A DNA stretch of 64,000 bases from Candidatus Protistibacter heckmannii (GTDB taxonomy: Bacteria; Pseudomonadota; Gammaproteobacteria; Burkholderiales; Burkholderiaceae), in the NCBI GenBank assembly GCA_025050535.1, contig JALBVF010000002.1, forward strand, positions 334,001 through 398,000, read 5' to 3'. Every line of letters begins with the position of its first letter. The first letter of the stretch is position 1. Positions 9,771 to 19,200 of this stretch are shown piece by piece. The notes beneath the pieces were generated by a model. It had not been told where the DNA came from. It did not search any database and saw nothing but the letters and a program-made list of their open reading frames with translations. The translations under genes and the position numbers were made by a program.

Positions 9771-10410
9771 TTGGACACGACACTGGTGCTCGCCAGCATA
9801 CTCGGCGCCCTGGCGGTCGGCGTGGTCAGACCCGGCCCCAGTTTCATCCTCATCGTGCGCACCGCCGTCGCCCGCAGCCGCGCCGACAGGCTGGCCGCCG
9901 CAGCCGGCATGGCCTTCGGCGCGCTCGCGCTGCTGGGCATGCATGCGCTGCTCACCCACCTCGCCTGGCTCTACATGCTGCTCAAGATCGCCGGCGGTCT
10001 CTATCTGCTCTACCTCGCCTGGCGCCTCTGGCAGGGCGCGGGCCGGCCGCTGCAGGCCGCCGGCATCGAAGCCGGCGCCGAAGCCGCGGACGCCCTCCCC
10101 CCCCTGGCGCTCCTTCCTGCTCGGCCTCACCACCCAGCTCAGCAATCCCAAGACCGCCGTCGTCTACGGCAGCATCTTCGCCGCCCTCCTGCCCGCGCAT
10201 CCCTCCACCGCGCTCTACGTCGCGCTGCCGCCGCTGATCTTCCTGATCGAGACCGGCTGGTATGCGCTCGTCGCGCTGGGCTTCTCCTCCGAACGTCCGC
10301 GCGACGCCTACCTGCGCGGCAAAGCCTGGATGGACCGGCTGGCCGGAGGTTTGATGGGCTTGCTGGGTCTCAAACTGATTTATCATGCGCTTCTCGAACA
10401 GGCGCCATGA
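9771..10410 (+). pseudogene. LysE/RhtB-family amino acid exporter, frameshifted in a C8 tract
   Basis: Inner-membrane efflux protein of the LysE/RhtB family (amino acids or derivatives). The family start is seen in ASILGALAVGVVRPGPSFILIVRTAVARS (split across two blocks) and the C-terminal half in LLGLTTQLSNPKTAVVYGSIFA. The two halves lie in different frames. The break is at a run of eight C residues at about 10097-10104; with seven Cs the frame would read ALPPWRSFLLGLTTQ and be open to TGA at 10408-10410. TTG at 9771 follows an AGGA motif and fits the family start; the ATG at 9729 is also in frame. A sequencing error or phase variation in the C tract would look the same. Confidence 0.78.
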
Positions 10411-10471
10411 GGCCCAGCGCGGACACTGACATCACAGCGGCCCCCAAGTCGCGCATCACGCACACACAGCC

Positions 10472-11698
10472 ATGAAACGCATCGTCATCATCGGCGGCGG
10501 CCACGCCACCGCCCAGCTCTGCGCAAGCCTCGTCGAAGCCAAGCAGGCCGGCCAGGAATACGAGGTCGCCGTCGTCAGCGCGGAAACCGAAGTCCCCTAT
10601 CAGCGCCCGCCCCTGTCCAAGGCCTACATCAAGACGCCCGACGCCATGCTCACCCCCATCCGCGCCCGCGCTTACTACGACGAGCACGGCATCGCCCTGC
10701 ACCTGGGCGAGATCGCCGTCTCCATCGACCGCGCCGCGCGCAGCGTCGCGCTCGCCTCCGGCAAGACCCTCGCCTACAACTGGCTGATCCTCGCCACCGG
10801 CTCGCGCGCCCGCAAGCTGCCCGGCGTGCCCGACGCTACCCAAGACCTGCACTACCTGCGCAACGCCGCCGAAGCCGCCGCGCTGCGCGCCGCGCTCAAC
10901 GCCGCGAACAAGGTCGTCGTCGTGGGCGGCGGCTTTATCGGCCTGGAAGTCGCCGCCACCGCGCGCGGCCTGGGCAAGGACGTGCTCGTGCTCGAAAGCG
11001 CACCGCGCCTGCTGGCCCGCGCCCTCTCGCCCGAGATGTCCGGCTTCCTGCTGCAGACACACTGCGCCGCCGGCATCGAAGTCTGCCTCAACGCCCGTCT
11101 GGAAAAAGTCCTGATCGAAGGCGGCAAGGTCACCGGCGTGGCCGAAGCCGGCGGTGACGCCGCTGCCGACCTCATCCTCGCCGGCATCGGCGCCGAACCC
11201 GAGATCACCCTCGCCAAGGAATCTGGCCTCGAGACCGGCAACGGCATCGTCGTCGATGCGCACATGCGCACCAGCGATCCGCAGATCCTCGCCGTCGGCG
11301 ACTGCACCCTCTTCCCCCTGCACGGCGCGGGCTGCAGCATCCGCCTCGAATCCGTGCAGAACGCCAACGACCAGGCGCGCACCGCCATCGCCACCATCGG
11401 GGGCAAGAAAACGCCCTACACCGCGCTGCCCTGGTTCTGGTCCGAGCAGGGCGCCGTTCGCGTGCAGATCGCCGGCCTCGCCGGACCGAACGCGACGCGC
11501 CATCTGCGCGGCGATCCCGCCAGCGGCAAGTTCTCCGTCCTGCTCTACGAAAACGGCAAGCTCGCCGCCGTCGAATCGGCCAACCTGCCCGACGACCACC
11601 TGGCCGCGCGCAAGCTGCTCGAATCCGGCGTCTCGCCCGCGCCCGAAGCCGCGTCCAATCCCGCGACCGCGCTCAAGGACTTCGTCCCCGCCGCCTGA
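10472..11698 (+). CDS. FAD-dependent ferredoxin/rubredoxin reductase
   Basis: 408-residue flavoprotein that passes electrons from NAD(P)H to a ferredoxin, rubredoxin or directly to an oxygenase. The FAD motif is at the N-terminus (IVIIGGGHATAQL), the NAD(P)H motif near residues 148-160 (VVVVGGGFIGLEVA), and the second FAD signature is DPQILAVGDCT near residue 270. A reductase C-terminal domain follows (WFWSEQG...). It is intact. It lies about 410 bases upstream of a Rieske oxygenase alpha-subunit remnant and is on the same strand, so it was probably that oxygenase's electron supplier. Confidence 0.88.
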   Translation: MKRIVIIGGGHATAQLCASLVEAKQAGQEYEVAVVSAETEVPYQRPPLSKAYIKTPDAMLTPIRARAYYDEHGIALHLGEIAVSIDRAARSVALASGKTLAYNWLILATGSRARKLPGVPDATQDLHYLRNAAEAAALRAALNAANKVVVVGGGFIGLEVAATARGLGKDVLVLESAPRLLARALSPEMSGFLLQTHCAAGIEVCLNARLEKVLIEGGKVTGVAEAGGDAAADLILAGIGAEPEITLAKESGLETGNGIVVDAHMRTSDPQILAVGDCTLFPLHGAGCSIRLESVQNANDQARTAIATIGGKKTPYTALPWFWSEQGAVRVQIAGLAGPNATRHLRGDPASGKFSVLLYENGKLAAVESANLPDDHLAARKLLESGVSPAPEAASNPATALKDFVPAA

Positions 11699-12110
11699 GC
11701 GCAGCGCGTCCGAGCCAGGATGCCCACGCCTCCCGGGCCAGTCAAGCCGGCCAGCCGCGCACCCCAGGTGCCGGCCCCCGGCACCCTCGCAGTGCAGCCA
11801 TGCCCGCCGGCGGCGCGCAATCCAACCGCGGCTACCGCTCCTTTCCGCCCGTCCTATCTGCCCGCGAGCGCCCCCGCGCGCGGCAAACTCAATATCCATG
11901 CAGCCCGCGCCCTCTCGGCCTTATCCGGCGGCCCTACGCGCGCCGTCTTGGCGCGCGATTTGCGTCCCAAACTGCTCAGAGTAGAAGCGGTAGAGACCTC
12001 CCAGCCTTGGACATTGCTTTCACGGCCAGCCCGATCCCGGTCCGGCCGTGCGCCCCACGGGCGATTGAATCTGGCTCTGACCGGCCACGAACAATAGAGA
12101 AAGGAACGCC
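11699..12110. other. 412-base interval without a recognisable gene
   Basis: High-GC stretch between the ferredoxin reductase and the Rieske oxygenase remnant. Small open frames occur on both strands but none resembles a protein family or has a convincing ribosome-binding site. It could hold a remnant too eroded to recognise. The last 20 bases (GAGAAAGGA before the GTG at 12111) supply a plausible ribosome-binding site for the next gene. Confidence 0.5.
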
Positions 12111-13191
12111 GTGCTCTTCGCACAACAACCCATCCTGCGCCGCTTCTGGTACGCGCTCATGCCCACCGCCCATCTGGACGACAGCCCCAAGCCCTTCACC
12201 CTGCTCGGCGAGCCCCTCATTCTCTTCAAGGGCGTCGACGGCAAGCCCATCGCCCTGCAGGACCGCTGCTGCCACCACACCGCCAAGCTCTCCAAGGGCT
12301 TCGTCGAAAACGGCAACATCGTCTGCGGCTATCACAGCTGGACTTACGACGCCACGGGAAGCTGCGTGCGCATCCCGCAGAACCCCGAGGGCAACATTCC
12401 CGCCGGCGCAAAGGTCAAGTCCTATCACCGCGACGACCAATACGGCTACGTCTGGGTCGCGCTCGAGGATCCGCTTCAGCCCATCCCGCCTTCCCCGAGG
12501 ACGGCCCCGGCTACCGCCGCATCTTCCAGTTCTACGAGACCTGGAAGACCAGCCCGCTGCGCTTCATGGAAAACTCCTTCGACGCCGCGCACTTCAACTT
12601 CGTACACAAAGCCACCTTCGGCATGATCGACAAGCCGCGCCCCGTCATCTACGACCTCATCCCAACGCCCACGGGCTTTCACACCGAGGGCCTGGTGCCT
12701 GTCGCCAACACCATGCCGGGCGCCGACCGTATCACCGGCTCCAAGGAAGCCGTCACTAAACGCAACCTCTCCAACGAATGGTTCCTGACGGCGGTGCGCA
12801 AGTTCGGCTGCGTCTATCCCGACAGCGGCATCCATCACATCATCTACAACTGCGCCACGCCCATCGACGACGAGCACATCTAGCTCGTGCAATGGCTCTA
12901 CCGCAACGACAGCGAAGAGCAATGCTCGACCGAGGAGCTCATCGTCTGGGACACGCCCATCACCATCGAGGACCGCGACATCCTCGAAGCCACCGACCCG
13001 GACGCCTGCGTGGACACGCGCCGCCGCGTCGAATTCCACATGGAGTCCGACCGTCCCAGCCTGATGATGCGCAAGATGCTGCACGAACTGCTCAAGGCCC
13101 ACGGCGAGGAAGAGGTCTACCGCCAGGCGCCGGAGCCGCGGCTGAAACTGGCCTCGCGGCCCGCCGCCGGACCTTGCGCCGGCGCAAATAA
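12111..13191 (+). pseudogene. Rieske aromatic-ring-hydroxylating dioxygenase, alpha subunit, disrupted
   Basis: Terminal oxygenase component of a Rieske non-heme iron oxygenase. The Rieske cluster is C-C-H ... C-G-Y-H (in DRCCHHTAKLSKG and NIVCGYHSW, residues about 52-75) and the mononuclear iron ligands are in NSFDAAHFNFVH. Damage: a one-base loss near 12493 changes frame, an in-frame TAG occurs at 12881-12883 after IDDEHI, and the natural stop seems to be in yet another frame (TAA at 13189-13191), since the current frame reads on through the terminator. Starts at GTG 12111 behind GAGAAAGGA. Related proteins attack phthalate-, vanillate- or similar substrates; specificity cannot be read. Likely partnered with the reductase at 10472. 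Confidence 0.83.
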
Positions 13192-13218
13192 AAAGGACTC
13201 CCGAGGGAGCCCTTTTTT
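13190..13218. terminator. bidirectional intrinsic terminator
   Basis: A5 followed by a GGaCTCC / GGAGcCC hairpin with a CGAG tetraloop and T6 (13213-13218). One A-C mismatch lies in the stem. It separates the convergent Rieske alpha remnant (plus strand) from the Rieske beta remnant (minus strand) and can serve both, because the A run becomes a T run on the other strand. Confidence 0.8.
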
Positions 13219-13233
13219 CATCGCGGTCCGCGT

Positions 13234-13764
13234 TCAGACCGGATAAATGATCGAATTCGGAATCATCTCGCTGTCGTAGATGCATTCGCGCACGGCGAAG
13301 CGCAGGCCCTGCGGCGTGCGCACCACCAGATCGAGATAACGGCCCACATTGAACACCGTGGACGCCTCGCTCAGCTTGGTGCGGATCACCGCGTAGTTGG
13401 CCTCGCAGCGGATGCCCTGCAGCCCCACCGAGAGAATCCGCGGCGCGCCCACCACGTGGCGTTGATAGTAGGGATCGTGGAGCAGCGTCTCGCGGATGCC
13501 GTAGACCCGGTCCTTGAGCATGCCCTTGCTCTCCAGCGACAGCGTGGCCAGCGGAAAGCCGCGCTCATGGTTCTCGCGCGGCTGCACGCGGTAGACTCAG
13601 TCCTCGACGAACAGCTCCACCCAGGCGTCCTAGTCGCCCGCGTCGACCACGACCGCGTAGTCCGCATGCAGCCGCGTCAACGCCAGATAGTCGGCGAAAC
13701 CGATCTCAGACTCGCCGCCACCCGGAGCCAGCTCCGCAACCTCCTTGTCCGCGCCGCCCATCAT
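13234..13764 (-). pseudogene. aromatic-ring-hydroxylating dioxygenase, beta subunit, two nonsense codons
   Basis: Small (beta) subunit of a Rieske dioxygenase, SnoaL-like cone fold, about 176 codons. The frame from ATG 13764 reads LHADYAVVVDAGD, then TAG at 13632-13630 (probably Trp in the family, DAGDWDAW), then WVELFVED and TGA at 13599-13597, then [24 protein letters not shown] and a clean run to the stop at 13236-13234. No frameshifts. The start ATGA overlaps the stop of the alpha-subunit gene at 13761, showing translational coupling in the original operon. The beta subunit is structural and supports the alpha3beta3 hexamer. Confidence 0.85.
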
Positions 13765-14909
13765 GCCTCCATCACCTTGCTCCAATACTGATACATGCCC
13801 CGGATCAGCGTCTCCGTGACCATGTGATCCGTGTCGCCTACCTCGCGCCTGCCCAGCTAGGCCACCGCGCGGTGGAAAGGCTTCTGCTCGAAGCCCTTCT
13901 GCGACAGCTCGATCACCTCGCCGTCGTCCTCGAAGGCGAAATGCATCTAGACGAAATCAAAGGACCCGTGGCCGCTCTGCTGGATATGCCGCATCGACAC
14001 GCTGTTCACCTGCTGCGGGATGATCAGGCTCGGGAAGATCGTCGTCATCACCGCCGTCGGACCGCCCCACCATGGCTCCGCCACGATGTCCAGGAAGCGC
14101 GCGTCGTGCAGCGTAATCGTTTCCTTGAAGCTCGACACCGACGTCACCTCCGCGCTCTTCTCCTTCGCCTTGCCCGCCGAGCCGCGCGTCGAGATCATCG
14201 CCGCGTGCCGCCCCTGCGCATCCATCTTCAGCTCCGACTTTTTGTCCGCGCGCCAGAGCCCGAAGGTCACGAACCAGGTGTGCAGCAGGCCGGGGTGATA
14301 CGGGTCCTTGATGTTTTCCTACATCAGCTTCCAGTTGCCCGGAATCCGCTGCCGGTTGTAGCCCAGGATCTTGAGCTTGCGGCCGTTGAACACGCGGTCG
14401 AAATAACCGAAGATCGCCGGCCCCAGATAGTCCTCCAGCGGCTCCACCTCGCGGTCGAAGGAAGCGAAGATCACGCCGCCGCGCGTCGCCACCTTGAGCT
14501 TGGTCAGGCCGTGTTCCTTCAGGTTGAAGTCCGCCGGCATGCCGCGCAGCTCGCCCTTGAGGCTGTAGTTCCAGCGGTGATACGGGCAGGTGAAATTCTG
14601 CTTGTTGCCGTGGCGCTCTCGGCAGAAGCTCATGCCGTGGAGGGAGCAGACGTTCTCGAAGACGTTCACGCCGCCCTCGTTGTCGCACGCCAGGATCACC
14701 GAGCGCTCGCTGACCACCGTGCGGATAAAGTCGCCCGGTTTCGGAATCTCCGCCCCCAGACCCACGTAGCACCAGTGCTTGTTGTAGAAAAAGCGCTCCA
14801 GCTCCTTGTGGTGCTGGTCCTCGCCCGTGTAGACCGCGAAGGGAATCCGGCTGCTGCCGGTGCTTTCCCAATGGGGCGCCTCGGGGAAGATGGCGTATCC
14901 GCCTTCCAT
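13761..14909 (-). pseudogene. aromatic-ring-hydroxylating dioxygenase, alpha subunit, three nonsense codons
   Basis: Large subunit of the same Rieske dioxygenase, 383 codons, a single reading frame with three TAG codons at 14321-14319 (probably Gln, KLMQENIKDPYHP), 13949-13947 and 13859-13857 (both probably Trp). The Rieske region reads NVCSLHGMSFC ... FTCPYHRWNY; the second pair C-P-Y-H is intact, but the first motif is C-S-L where C-x-His is expected, so a cluster ligand also seems lost. The catalytic iron motif follows near ENIKDPYHPGLLH. Divergent from the NahR-like LysR gene at 15028, which was probably its activator. Confidence 0.86.
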
Positions 14910-14995
14910 GTCCGTCTTCTGCGTTGTTCGATTGGCTGGGCGCCATCATCTGGCCGCGAGTTAAATAAGTAAATAGAATGGCGGAAGTACATCCC

Positions 14996-15010
14996 ATCAA
15001 TTCCGTGAAT
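14996..15010 (-). promoter_or_regulatory. candidate LysR (NahR-type) operator
   Basis: On the minus strand this reads ATTCACGGAATTGAT. From memory, the NahR-class box is ATTCACGCT-N2-TGAT, so 13 of 15 positions fit, and it contains the general LysR T-N11-A pattern. It lies in the 118-base divergent interval, 87 bases upstream of the dioxygenase alpha remnant and 17 bases before the LysR start, the place expected for activation of the operon and autorepression. Confidence 0.55.
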
Positions 15011-15027
15011 ATCGAAACGGCCGCCGC

Positions 15028-15957
15028 ATGGAACTGCGCGACATCGACTTCAACCTGCTCGTCGTCTTTCACCACCTGCTCACACAAAAGCGCATCTCGG
15101 CGGTGGCCGACAGCCTGGACCTGACCCAGCCCGCCGTCAGCAATGCACTCGCGCGCCTGCGCCGCCTGCTCGACGACGAACTCTTCCTGCGCACCACGCG
15201 CGGCATGGAGCCCACGCCCTTCGCCCTGCAGCTCACCGAGCCGGTGGCCGAGGCGCTCGCCACCCTGCACAGCGCCATCAACGCCCGCGCCTCCTTCGAC
15301 CCCGCCTCCAGCAGCCGCGCCTTCAGCATCGCCATCAGCGACATCGGCGAAATCTACTTCCTACCCGCGCTCATGGAAGAACTTGCGCGCTTCGCGCCCG
15401 GCGTGACGCTGCGCACCATGCGCCACAACGCGGTGGATCTGCGCGAAGAAATGGAAACCGGCCGCATCGATCTCGCCGTGGGCCTGCTGCCGCAGCTGCA
15501 GACAGGCCTCTTCCAACGCCAGCTCTTTCGCCAGCGCTACGTCTGCATGTTCCGCAAGGACCATCCTCTGGCGAAGAAACGCAGCCTCACCCTCAAGGAC
15601 TTCACCACCGCCGAGCATGTACTCGTGGCTGCCGCCGGCACCGGCCACGGCAAGGTCGAAGAAGCCCTGGAGCGCGCCGGAATCGTGCGCCGCGCGCGGC
15701 TGAGCGTGCCGCACTTCGTCGCCGTGGGCCACGCCCTGGCGGCCACCGACATTATCGCCACCGTGCCCGAGCGCTTCTCCGAACGCACCGCCGCGCCCTT
15801 CGGCATGACCTGGGCTGCGAATCCCGCGCCCATCCCCGACGGCGCCATCCACATGCTCTGGCACGCCAAATACCACCGCGACCCCGGCAACCGCTGGCTG
15901 CGCGAGCTGATCTTCCAGCATTTCGGCGACGCGGGGAAAACGCGGCGGCGGACCTAG
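15028..15957 (+). CDS. LysR-family regulator, NahR/LinR-like
   Basis: 309-residue intact LysR protein of the NahR/NodD-like branch, recognisable from the start RDIDFNLLVVFHHLLTQKR, the helix-turn-helix LDLTQPAVSNALARLR and the block LFLRTTRGMEPTPFA. The effector domain (residues about 90-300) contains AISDIGEIYFLPAL and ends with WLRELIFQHF. Regulators of this branch respond to aromatic acids such as salicylate. It is divergent from a dioxygenase operon whose structural genes are dead, so it is now probably an orphan regulator. The start ATG at 15028 matches the family start exactly. Confidence 0.88.
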   Translation: MELRDIDFNLLVVFHHLLTQKRISAVADSLDLTQPAVSNALARLRRLLDDELFLRTTRGMEPTPFALQLTEPVAEALATLHSAINARASFDPASSSRAFSIAISDIGEIYFLPALMEELARFAPGVTLRTMRHNAVDLREEMETGRIDLAVGLLPQLQTGLFQRQLFRQRYVCMFRKDHPLAKKRSLTLKDFTTAEHVLVAAAGTGHGKVEEALERAGIVRRARLSVPHFVAVGHALAATDIIATVPERFSERTAAPFGMTWAANPAPIPDGAIHMLWHAKYHRDPGNRWLRELIFQHFGDAGKTRRRT

Positions 15958-16015
15958 GCCGCCGCCTGCGCGCCCCCGGTCCTGAAATCTATAAAACAAG
16001 ACAGGAGGCAAAGGC

Positions 16016-17157
16016 GTGAATTTCACTTTCCAATCTGTGCGTTCCATCTTCGTCGAAGCCGGCGCCTCGGCCAAGCTCGGCGAGATCATGCAAGGCCTCG
16101 GATCGCGCACCGTGCTGCTGGTCACCGACAAGGGCGTGCGCCAGGCCGGGCTGATCGACCCCGCGCTCAAGAGCTTCGCCGACAAGGGCATCGACTGTCT
16201 GATCTACGACGACGTGATGGCCAACCCGCCCGCCTCCGTCATCGAAGCCGCCGCGGCCTTCGCCGCACAGAACAAGGTCGACGGCGTCGTCGGTCTGGGC
16301 GGCGGCAGCTCCATTGACACCGCCAAGCTCGTCGCCCTGCTCGCTCCCGGTAAGGAAAAACTCGCTGACATCTACGGCGTGGGCATGGCCAAGGGCCCAC
16401 GCCTGCCGCTCGCGCTCGCGCCCACCACCGCCGGCACCGGCTCGGAAGTCACGCCCATCTCCATCGTCACCACCGGAGAAGGCGAAAAGAAGGGCGTGGT
16501 CTCGCCCGTGATCCTGCCCGACTGCGCCGTGCTCGACGCCGACCTCACCCTCGGCCTGCCCACGCACGTCACCGAAGCCACCGGCATCGACTGGTCCACG
16601 CCATCGAAGCCATCACCAGCAAGCGCCTGCGCAACCCCGTCTCCGACTGCCTCGCGCGCGAGGCCCTGGCCCTGCTCGGCCGCAACATCCACATCGCCTG
16701 CAAGCCCGGCGTGCAACGCGCCGCGCGCGAAGCCATGCTGCTCGGCGCGATGCTCGCCGGCATGGCCTTCGCCAACGCGCCGGTCGCCGCCGTGCATGCA
16801 CTGGCCTATCCCGTGGGCGCGCGCTTCCACGTGCCGCACGGCCTCTCCAACGCCCTGGTGCTGCCGCACGTGCTGCGCTTCAACGCCGCCGCGCCCGAAG
16901 CCGAGGCCGCCTACTCGGGCATCACCGACATCCTCATCCCCGGCGCATCCGGCGGCGCCGCATCCAAGACCGCCGCCCTGGCGCTCTACGTGGCGAGCCT
17001 CTCGGCGGATCTCGGATTGGAGATGCGGCTCTCGCAGGTTGGCATCACCGAGCGCGACATCCGCCGGCTCGCCGACGACGCCATGCTCCAGACCCGCCTG
17101 CTGGTGAACAACCCGCGCGAAGTCCGGCACGAGGAGGCGCTGACGATTTATCATTAG
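16016..17157 (+). pseudogene. iron-containing alcohol dehydrogenase, frameshifted
   Basis: Group III metal-dependent alcohol dehydrogenase, NAD(P)-linked. The nucleotide-binding motif GVVGLGGGSSIDTAKL is near residues 90-105, APTTAGTGSEVT follows, and the metal-binding His region HALAYPVGARFHVPHGLSNAL (split over two blocks) is in the second half. At about 16591 the frame breaks: the expected TGIDAMVHAIEA is encoded as TGID then tg, consistent with loss of four bases (gcga). The remainder is open to TAG 17155-17157. A good AGGAGG-type ribosome-binding site precedes GTG 16016. Length without the lesion would be about 381 residues. Possible role in alcohol or maleylacetate-type reduction is not decidable. 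Confidence 0.83.
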
Positions 17158-17162
17158 GCCTT

Positions 17163-17792
17163 ATGAGCCGAGTCAAAGCCGCCGAAAAAACCTCCTACCA
17201 CCACGGCAACCTGCGCGACGCCCTCGTCGAGGAGGGCATGTCGCTGCTGGAAACCGAAGGGCTCAAGGCCCTGAGCCTGCGTGAAGTGGCGCGGCACACC
17301 GGCGTGAGCCAGACTGCGCCGCTGCACCACTTCGCGGGCAAGACCGGGCTGCTGGCGGCCATCGCCGCGCTGGGCTTCAGAAGGTTGTTTGAATACCGCA
17401 CGGCCGCGCTCAAGAACAAGCGCGATCCGCGCGTGCGGCTGATGACGGTGATGCTCGCGTATCTGGAATTCGCGAAAGCGCATCCCTCGCTGTTCTACCT
17501 GATGCACGGCCCCGAGATCCCGGAAAAGACCACCTTCCCCGAACTCGACGAAGCCGCCACGCGCTCCTACAGCGTGCTGGAAACCTGCGTGGCCGAATAC
17601 CTGCAGGCCACCGAAGGCTCGGCCGAGTGCAGCCGCGAAGCCACGCTCGCCGCCTGGACCGCCTGCTACGGCCTGGCCGTCATCCTAACCAGCCCGCAGA
17701 ACACGCCGCGCATGGTGCTGCGCCGCGACCAGATGGGCATCGCGGAGAAGATCTTCGAGATGTTTATCCACGGGCTGGCGCAGAAGGACTAG
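17163..17792 (+). CDS. TetR/AcrR-family regulator
   Basis: 209-residue repressor-type protein. The N-terminal helix-turn-helix is SLREVARHTGVSQTAPLHHFAGKTGLL (two blocks, about residues 38-64), preceded by the family-typical YHHGNLRDALVEEG. The C-terminal effector domain is WHG-type, with FAKAHPSLFYLMHGPE. Intact. It starts 6 bases after the dead iron alcohol dehydrogenase on the same strand, so both were likely co-transcribed, and it stops close to the convergent SDR remnant. Confidence 0.85.
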   Translation: MSRVKAAEKTSYHHGNLRDALVEEGMSLLETEGLKALSLREVARHTGVSQTAPLHHFAGKTGLLAAIAALGFRRLFEYRTAALKNKRDPRVRLMTVMLAYLEFAKAHPSLFYLMHGPEIPEKTTFPELDEAATRSYSVLETCVAEYLQATEGSAECSREATLAAWTACYGLAVILTSPQNTPRMVLRRDQMGIAEKIFEMFIHGLAQKD

Positions 17793-17813
17793 CCAGGCCC
17801 GCGCGGCCCATCC

Positions 17814-18740
17814 TCAGACCGGATCCCAGCTGAACACGTCACCCGAGCGGTCGAGCGGGATCAGCGAGGCCTTGAGCACGGGCATCGCGTGCTCAGCCAC
17901 GGTCTTCGGCGTCCAGCCTTCGCCGCGGTGCACGGAGCGCACCGGACGCGGCTGGCTGATCAGGAAGATTTCGTTGTTGCGCACGGCGAAGATCCGCGCG
18001 TTCACTTCCTTCGCCTCGTCGCTCAGCAGATAGACCGCCAGCGGCGCAATCTTGGCGGGCGTCATCTGCTTGAGGCGTTCCACGCGCGCCAGCTCGGCCT
18101 CGGTGGTCGTGGGGATGGAGCTGGTCATGCGGCTCCAGGCGAAGGGCGCGATACAGTTAGAGCGCACATTGAGCTTGGCCATGTCCAGCGCGATCGACTT
18201 GGACAGCGCGGTGATGCCAAGCTTGGCCGCCGAATAGTTGGCCTGGCCGAAGTTGCCGATCAGGCCCGAGGTCGAGGTCATGTGCACCAGCGCGCCGCTC
18301 TCCTACTCCTTGAAATGCGGCGCGGCGGCCTTGCTCATGTAGAAGGCGCCGTGCAGATGCACCTTGAGCACCGATTCCCAATCGTCCACGCTCATCTTGT
18401 GAAAGATGCGGTCGCGCAGGATGCCGTCGTTGTTGACGATGCCGTCGATGCGGCCGAAATTGTCCGCCGCGCACTGGATGATCTTCTCCGCGCTCGAGGC
18501 GTCGGCCACGCTGTCGGTGTTCGGCGCGGCCTTGCCGCCGGCCTTCTTGATCTCGTCGACCACCTGCTGCGCGGGGTCGGCGCTGCCGCCCTCGCCGCCC
18601 AGGCTCGCGCCGATGTCGTTGACGATCACCGCCGCGCCCTCGGCCGCCATGACCATCGCGATGTCGCGGCCGATGCCGCCGCCGGAGCCGGTGACGACGA
18701 CGACCTTGTCCTTCAGCATGCCGTTGGGATTGGTGCTCAT
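17814..18740 (-). pseudogene. short-chain dehydrogenase (3-hydroxyacyl-CoA dehydrogenase type), one nonsense codon
   Basis: SDR-family NAD(P)-dependent oxidoreductase of about 308 residues, like the dehydrogenase part of peroxisomal-type multifunctional enzymes. Cofactor motif VVVTGSGGGIGRDIA (residues about 14-28) is followed by VNNDGILRDR, where the family has NNAG, and the catalytic pair YSAAK after MTSTSGLIGN. A TAG at 18305-18303 (probably Gln in HFKEQESGA) stops the frame at codon 146, before the catalytic Tyr-x3-Lys. The rest stays in frame to 17814. Probably acted in beta-oxidation of a degradation intermediate together with the acyl-CoA ligase remnant just upstream. Confidence 0.85.
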
Positions 18741-18763
18741 GCCTGTTCTCCTGATGTCTGGTT

Positions 18764-19200
18764 TTACGTGAGTTGCTTGAGATGACGGCTGCTTTCGCGC
18801 AACGCGCACAGCGCCTCGGTTTCGCTGGTGTAGGCCGCCATGCCGCGCTCGGTGAAGCGCTGCCGCACCCGGTGGTCGGGCGAGACCGCGGCCACCGGCT
18901 TGTTCGCGCGCGCCATGGCCTCGGCCGTTTCCGCGGCGAAGCGCGGCACGTTGTAGCCAGGCCCCGCCTCCGCCGTGAGGCTGAGCATGGCGGCGTCCGC
19001 GCCAGGATCGGCGAGCACGGCCTGCATCACCTTGCCGACCAGCGAAGGATCGCTGAGCAGCATGGCGGTGAGATCGATGGGATTGCGGCTCAGCGAGAAC
19101 GGCGGAAGCAGCGCATCGAGCGCGGCGCTGGCGTCGGCCGCGAGCACGCAGGACGCGCCCGAATTGCCGACGACGCCCACGTGCTGCGTTTCCGCCGCCG
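18764..19200 (-). pseudogene. acyl-CoA ligase (ADP-forming type), C-terminal-domain fragment
   Basis: Fragment of the succinyl-CoA-ligase-like flavodoxin domain found in ADP-forming acetyl-CoA synthetases and related acyltransferases. Visible: VGNSGASCVLAADA, PPFSLSRNPIDLTAMLLSD, and the ending KPVAAVSPDH...RGMAAYTSETEALCALR. Upstream of about 19200 the frame no longer resembles the family; the N-terminal CoA-binding domain is absent, so a deletion or rearrangement boundary lies near 19160-19200. The fragment would have activated an organic acid to its CoA thioester. It is 24 bases upstream of the SDR remnant on the same strand. Confidence 0.65.

Noticed and set aside
13824-14972. 382-codon plus-strand ORF over the dioxygenase alpha remnant
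   Set aside because: Antisense frame; the minus strand has the Rieske and iron motifs.
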